From a virus, in the IMG/VR virus record IMGVR_UViG_3300047667_000579, positions 1-31,396 of that record: a DNA stretch of 31,396 bases. One strand, written 5' to 3'. Below, one piece after another: positions 28,244-31,396 of the stretch; within the stretch, counting starts at the first letter, position 1; each line of letters starts with the position of its first letter. Below the pieces are notes generated by a model. The model saw nothing but the letters and a program-made list of their open reading frames with translations, did no database searches and was not told where the DNA came from. The position numbers and the translations under genes were made by a program.

Positions 28244-28734
28244 TGGCAGAATTACTATTTATAACGCCCCAAGAATTAGTTAGTGCTACTTTAGTAGGCG
28301 GTAATGTTGACGTAAACAAATACGCAAGTGTTATTTTAGAAACTCAATTACGAGTTATAGAGCCACTTTTAGGCACGTTGTTATATGACAAGATTTCGGC
28401 AGATATAATAGCAAATACGCTTACGGGTTTATATTTGGAATTATTCAATGACTATATTAAACCGATTACAAAATATGAAAGTTGTGCAGGATTTATAGCC
28501 ATATCTAATTACTCTTTAACAAATAGCGGTGTATTAAAAAATTCTCCAGAGGGGTCAGAAGTTGTTTCTAAAGCTGAAGTAAGCGGATTAAGTGAGAATT
28601 ATAGTTCAATCGCTCAAATGTACGTGGTTCGTTTTAATAAATGGATTGACAAAAATACATTAACAGAATATCAAGTAGATCAAAATGAAGTAAACGCTAT
28701 AAAAGTTAATGTTAATAACGGTTGGTACTTTTAA
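28243..28734 (+). CDS. DUF6712-like head-tail adaptor
   Basis: A 163-residue helical protein. The start LLFITPQELVSATLVGGNVD with KYASVILETQLRVIEPLLGT, then LYDKISAD and LYLELFNDYIKPI, matches the family I know as DUF6712, which sits after portal genes in Bacteroidota phages and probably plays the adaptor/head-completion role of HK97 gp6-type proteins. It starts one base inside the portal stop (TAATG). Confidence 0.75.
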   Translation: MAELLFITPQELVSATLVGGNVDVNKYASVILETQLRVIEPLLGTLLYDKISADIIANTLTGLYLELFNDYIKPITKYESCAGFIAISNYSLTNSGVLKNSPEGSEVVSKAEVSGLSENYSSIAQMYVVRFNKWIDKNTLTEYQVDQNEVNAIKVNVNNGWYF

Positions 28735-28737
28735 AAT

Positions 28738-29196
28738 ATGGATTACAGCAGATTAAGACAAGACGATAACAGCCAAGGAGGAACAGAAAGCATTTACATT
28801 TTTGAGTTCGTAAAATATACACGATCTCAAATTACTGTTGTGAATGACTTTTTAACCGTGTTTCCTGCAACAACTATTTATAAAATCGAAGCTGATGCTA
28901 TTTCTTTTGACGAAGATGTAACCGATTCATACGAGCAAAAATTATCATTTCAAGTTAACAAAATATTGAGCAGCGATAAGTTTAAAAATTTAGCTCTGCA
29001 AGATTTTAGGGCAATAATTAAAGATAATAACAACAATTTAAGACTGATAGGATTGCAAACTGGATTGAGCGGTAATTTTACAAAAACACTAGGTACAAAT
29101 TTATCAGATTTTAATGGTTATAACTTTAATTTTACCACAAAAGAAGAGAATACTGCGACGTATTTAACGGATTTGTCTTTGTTTACGATAGGTTAA
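28738..29196 (+). CDS. Probable major tail (tube) protein
   Basis: A 152-residue beta-rich protein. It has strands SIYIFEFVKYTRSQITV, TIYKIEADAISF, KLSFQVNKILS, a helix, AIIKDNNNNLRLIGLQTGLS and a final FTTKEENTATYLTDLS. This layout (I-K-D-x-N-x-x-R-L-x-G-x-x-x-G followed by a G-Y-N-F strand) is typical of tail-tube-like proteins in Bacteroidota phages. Its place between adaptor and fibre supports it. A minor tail protein is the alternative. Confidence 0.6.
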   Translation: MDYSRLRQDDNSQGGTESIYIFEFVKYTRSQITVVNDFLTVFPATTIYKIEADAISFDEDVTDSYEQKLSFQVNKILSSDKFKNLALQDFRAIIKDNNNNLRLIGLQTGLSGNFTKTLGTNLSDFNGYNFNFTTKEENTATYLTDLSLFTIG

Positions 29197-29223
29197 TATA
29201 AAATAGATTAATAATATAAAAAT

Positions 29224-31396
29224 ATGTTAGGATTAGGTTTAAATTTACAACGACAAAGAGGCTCTAGTTTATCTATAAGCGCAGCGTTTGATTTTAATTG
29301 GAAAACTGATAACGTAGGTACAAGTAACGACAATCAAGCGACTTTACCTTTTATAATTTCAGCGTCTTTAGACTGCGTTGTAACTTGGGGAGATGCTGAT
29401 GGCTCAACTACTACATTAAATTCAGCAAGTTCTGCTGGTGATTTGACACATACATATTCAGACGGAGCAGGAACTAAAAGAATATCAATATCAGGAACAG
29501 GAATCAATGGTCTTAAATTCAATGACGGAGGGGATAAATTAAAGATATTAGGTGTTTCTAGCGTTGTTGATTTAGACATAACAGAAGACTCTACTTTTAG
29601 CGGTTGTGCTAACTTAACTTGGACTGCAAATACAGCTCCAACGATAACATCAACTAATTTAAGTAGTACCTTTCAAGGATGTTCTAGTTTTAACGGAAAC
29701 ATAAGTAACTGGGATGTCAGCAGCGTTATTAATATGAATAGCATGTTTAATTCAGCGACTGTTTTTAATCAAAATATAAGTGCATGGAATCTTGTAAGTG
29801 TTACAAGTATGTCTAACATGTTTGAAAGCGCAACATCTTTTAATCAGCCTTTAAATAGTTGGAATGTTGGTAGTGTTACTAATATAAATAGTATCTTTAG
29901 TTTAGCTTCAGCTTTTAATCAGCCGTTAAATAGTTGGAATGTAAGCAATGTACTTAACATGGGTCTTGTTTTCAATAATTCAACATCTTTTAACCAAAAC
30001 ATTAGTACTTGGGATGTTAATCAAGTAACTGAATTTAGTAATTTTATGACAGGTGTTACTTTGTCTACAGCAAATTACGATTTAATTTTACCAGCATGGA
30101 ATTCACAAGGGGCGATGTCGTTCAGTGGAACGGTTAATTTCGGATTAAGTAAATACACAGGAGGCGGAGCAGTAGCAACGGCACATTCGGGTCTTATAAC
30201 CAAATGGGGTGCAATAACAGATGGAGGTATAGCGCCAAATAACGCATTTGAATTCACATGGAAAACTGATAACGTTGGAACATCAAATGATAATCAAGCG
30301 ACATTACCGATAACAATATCTGCGGATTTAGATTGTGTAGTTACATGGGGTGACGCTGATAATTCAACCACCACGCTAAACGCTAGTAGCTCAATAGGAG
30401 ACTTAACACATACTTATAGCGGAGGAGCAGGAACTAAAAATATTTCTATTTTAGGAACGGGAATTAATGGGTTTTCTTTTAACAATGTTGCTGACAAATT
30501 AAAAATACTAGAAGTTTCAAATGTTGGTAATTTAGATATAACGGAAAATTCAATGTTCTTTGGATGTACTAATTTGACATGGACGGCTACAGATGTACCA
30601 ACTATTACTACAACTAATTTATCAAATACTTTTAAAAATTGTTCTAACTTTAATTCAAATATAAGTAACTGGGACGTTAGTAGTGTTGTTAATATGTCTG
30701 AAATGTTTAGTGGCGCTTCCATTTACAACCAAGTATTAAACAGTTGGAATGTTGGAAGTGTTACGGATATGGCTGATATTTTTGCAGGAACTTCCGCATT
30801 TAATCAGCCTTTAAATAGTTGGAATGTGGGCAGCGTTCTAAATATGAATGGTATGTTTAGTAATGCAACCTCATTTGACCAGAATATTAGTGTATGGGAT
30901 ATTAACCAAGTCACTAATTTTACTAATTTTATGATAGGGGCGACTTTATCAACAACGAATTACGACCTTCTTTTACCAGCTTGGGATGCACAAGGAGCAA
31001 TGTCATTTAGTGGTACGGCTCACTTTGGATTTAGTGCATATACAGCAGGCGGAGCAGTAGCTACGGCACACGCAAGCTTGACGACTAAATGGGGCGCAAT
31101 AACAGATGGAGGAGCAATAAACGGAAGTTTTGATTTCACTTGGAAAACTGACAATGTAGGAACAAGTAATGACGATCAAGCAACATTACCTATAACAATT
31201 TCAGCGGGTTTAAATCTAGTTGTAACTTGGGGAGACACTGACGGATCTACAACAAGTTTAAATTCCGCAAGTTCTGCGGGGGATTTAACACATACATATT
31301 CTGGAGGAGCAGGTACAAAGAGTATTTCAATATCAGGATCAGGAATTAATGGATTTTCTTTTAATAACGGTGGAGATAAATTAAAAATATTACAAG
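29224..31396 (+). CDS. Giant BspA/DUF285 modular surface protein, 3' end outside the window
   Basis: Open from ATG 29224 to the window end (over 720 residues). After a short start (MLGLGLNLQRQRGSS), it is built of large tandem modules. Each begins FDFNWKTDNVGTSNDNQ, then a PKD-like part (VVTWGDADGSTTTLN, LTHTYS), an SGTGING turn, and then 25-residue BspA/DUF285 repeats (NWDVSSVINMNSMF, SATSFNQPLN). BspA-like proteins are surface adhesins of Bacteroidota and other bacteria. In a phage tail operon the likely role is a fibre or receptor-binding appendage. No signal peptide, as expected for a virion protein. Confidence 0.75.
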   Translation, partial: MLGLGLNLQRQRGSSLSISAAFDFNWKTDNVGTSNDNQATLPFIISASLDCVVTWGDADGSTTTLNSASSAGDLTHTYSDGAGTKRISISGTGINGLKFNDGGDKLKILGVSSVVDLDITEDSTFSGCANLTWTANTAPTITSTNLSSTFQGCSSFNGNISNWDVSSVINMNSMFNSATVFNQNISAWNLVSVTSMSNMFESATSFNQPLNSWNVGSVTNINSIFSLASAFNQPLNSWNVSNVLNMGLVFNNSTSFNQNISTWDVNQVTEFSNFMTGVTLSTANYDLILPAWNSQGAMSFSGTVNFGLSKYTGGGAVATAHSGLITKWGAITDGGIAPNNAFEFTWKTDNVGTSNDNQATLPITISADLDCVVTWGDADNSTTTLNASSSIGDLTHTYSGGAGTKNISILGTGINGFSFNNVADKLKILEVSNVGNLDITENSMFFGCTNLTWTATDVPTITTTNLSNTFKNCSNFNSNISNWDVSSVVNMSEMFSGASIYNQVLNSWNVGSVTDMADIFAGTSAFNQPLNSWNVGSVLNMNGMFSNATSFDQNISVWDINQVTNFTNFMIGATLSTTNYDLLLPAWDAQGAMSFSGTAHFGFSAYTAGGAVATAHASLTTKWGAITDGGAINGSFDFTWKTDNVGTSNDDQATLPITISAGLNLVVTWGDTDGSTTSLNSASSAGDLTHTYSGGAGTKSISISGSGINGFSFNNGGDKLKILQ
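29287..30246 (+). repeat. BspA protein module 1 (320 codons)
   Basis: First large module: PKD-like part, then five 25-residue DUF285 repeats, then a LILPAWNSQGAMSFSGT closing part ending TKWGAITDGG. Repeats again from 30247. Confidence 0.8.
30247..31128 (+). repeat. BspA protein module 2 (294 codons)
   Basis: Second module with the same order of parts but four DUF285 repeats. The 26-codon shortening relative to module 1 is accounted for by one missing 25-residue repeat. A 29-base segment at 30799-30827 is identical to 29839-29867 in module 1, exactly 960 bases apart. Confidence 0.8.
31129..31396 (+). repeat. BspA protein module 3 (partial)
   Basis: Third copy of the FDFTWKTDNVGTSNDDQ start and PKD-like part, cut by the window end before its DUF285 repeats. 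Confidence 0.8.

Overview
This window is part of the genome of a tailed double-stranded DNA bacteriophage (or a prophage of one) infecting a member of the Bacteroidota, most likely a flavobacterium. The phage call rests on a large terminase, portal, tape measure, tail-assembly chaperones with a probable -1 frameshift, HK97 gp10-like and other tail proteins. The host call rests on strong AT-richness, starts that follow A-rich AAATTATG leaders instead of Shine-Dalgarno sites, Bacteroidota-type TAnnTTTG promoter boxes, and protein families common in Bacteroidota and their phages (DUF3127, DUF5977, DUF6712-like, BspA/DUF285 repeats). I see no integrase, tRNA, CRISPR array or IS element.

Layout. 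1-5050 (+) is a tightly packed early/replication region: a DUF5664 (MazZ-like) protein, an SSB-like DUF3127 protein, a stand-alone DnaA domain IV-like protein, HNH, MazG and VRR-NUC proteins, and many small unknown proteins. 5091-5168 is a probable structured RNA closed by a 13-bp stem. 5238-8962 (+) begins with a phage sigma-70-like factor and a MESH1/SpoT-like HD hydrolase, then a possible 2OG-Fe(II) oxygenase and a run of small cassettes, several behind nearly identical A-rich leaders. 9049-11708 (+) is the packaging module: candidate small terminase, zinc-ribbon microprotein, adenine methyltransferase and TerL.

11801-13645 (-) is a first reverse-strand island of small accessory genes. 13742-22778 (+) is a tail module: frameshifted chaperones, minor tail proteins, a 1106-residue tail-tip protein with DUF5977 and leucine-rich repeats, a fibre-like protein and the tape measure. 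22863-25849 (-) is a second reverse island with microproteins and a second DNA methyltransferase. 25945-31396 (+) holds the portal fused to a C-terminal domain, an adaptor, a probable tail tube protein, and a giant BspA-like modular surface protein that runs off the window.

How it fits together. The three late rightward blocks (packaging, tail, portal) are each preceded by the same sequence, AACAAA-N12-AAGTTATAAATA, unlike the host-type promoters found elsewhere. The simplest reading is that the phage sigma factor at 5238 switches on these late units. The two reverse islands use host-like TATATTTG/TATCTTTG boxes and are separated from the rightward units by hairpin terminators. No major capsid protein is recognisable, and the tail module precedes the portal module, so the usual head-to-tail gene order is rearranged or the head genes lie beyond the window.
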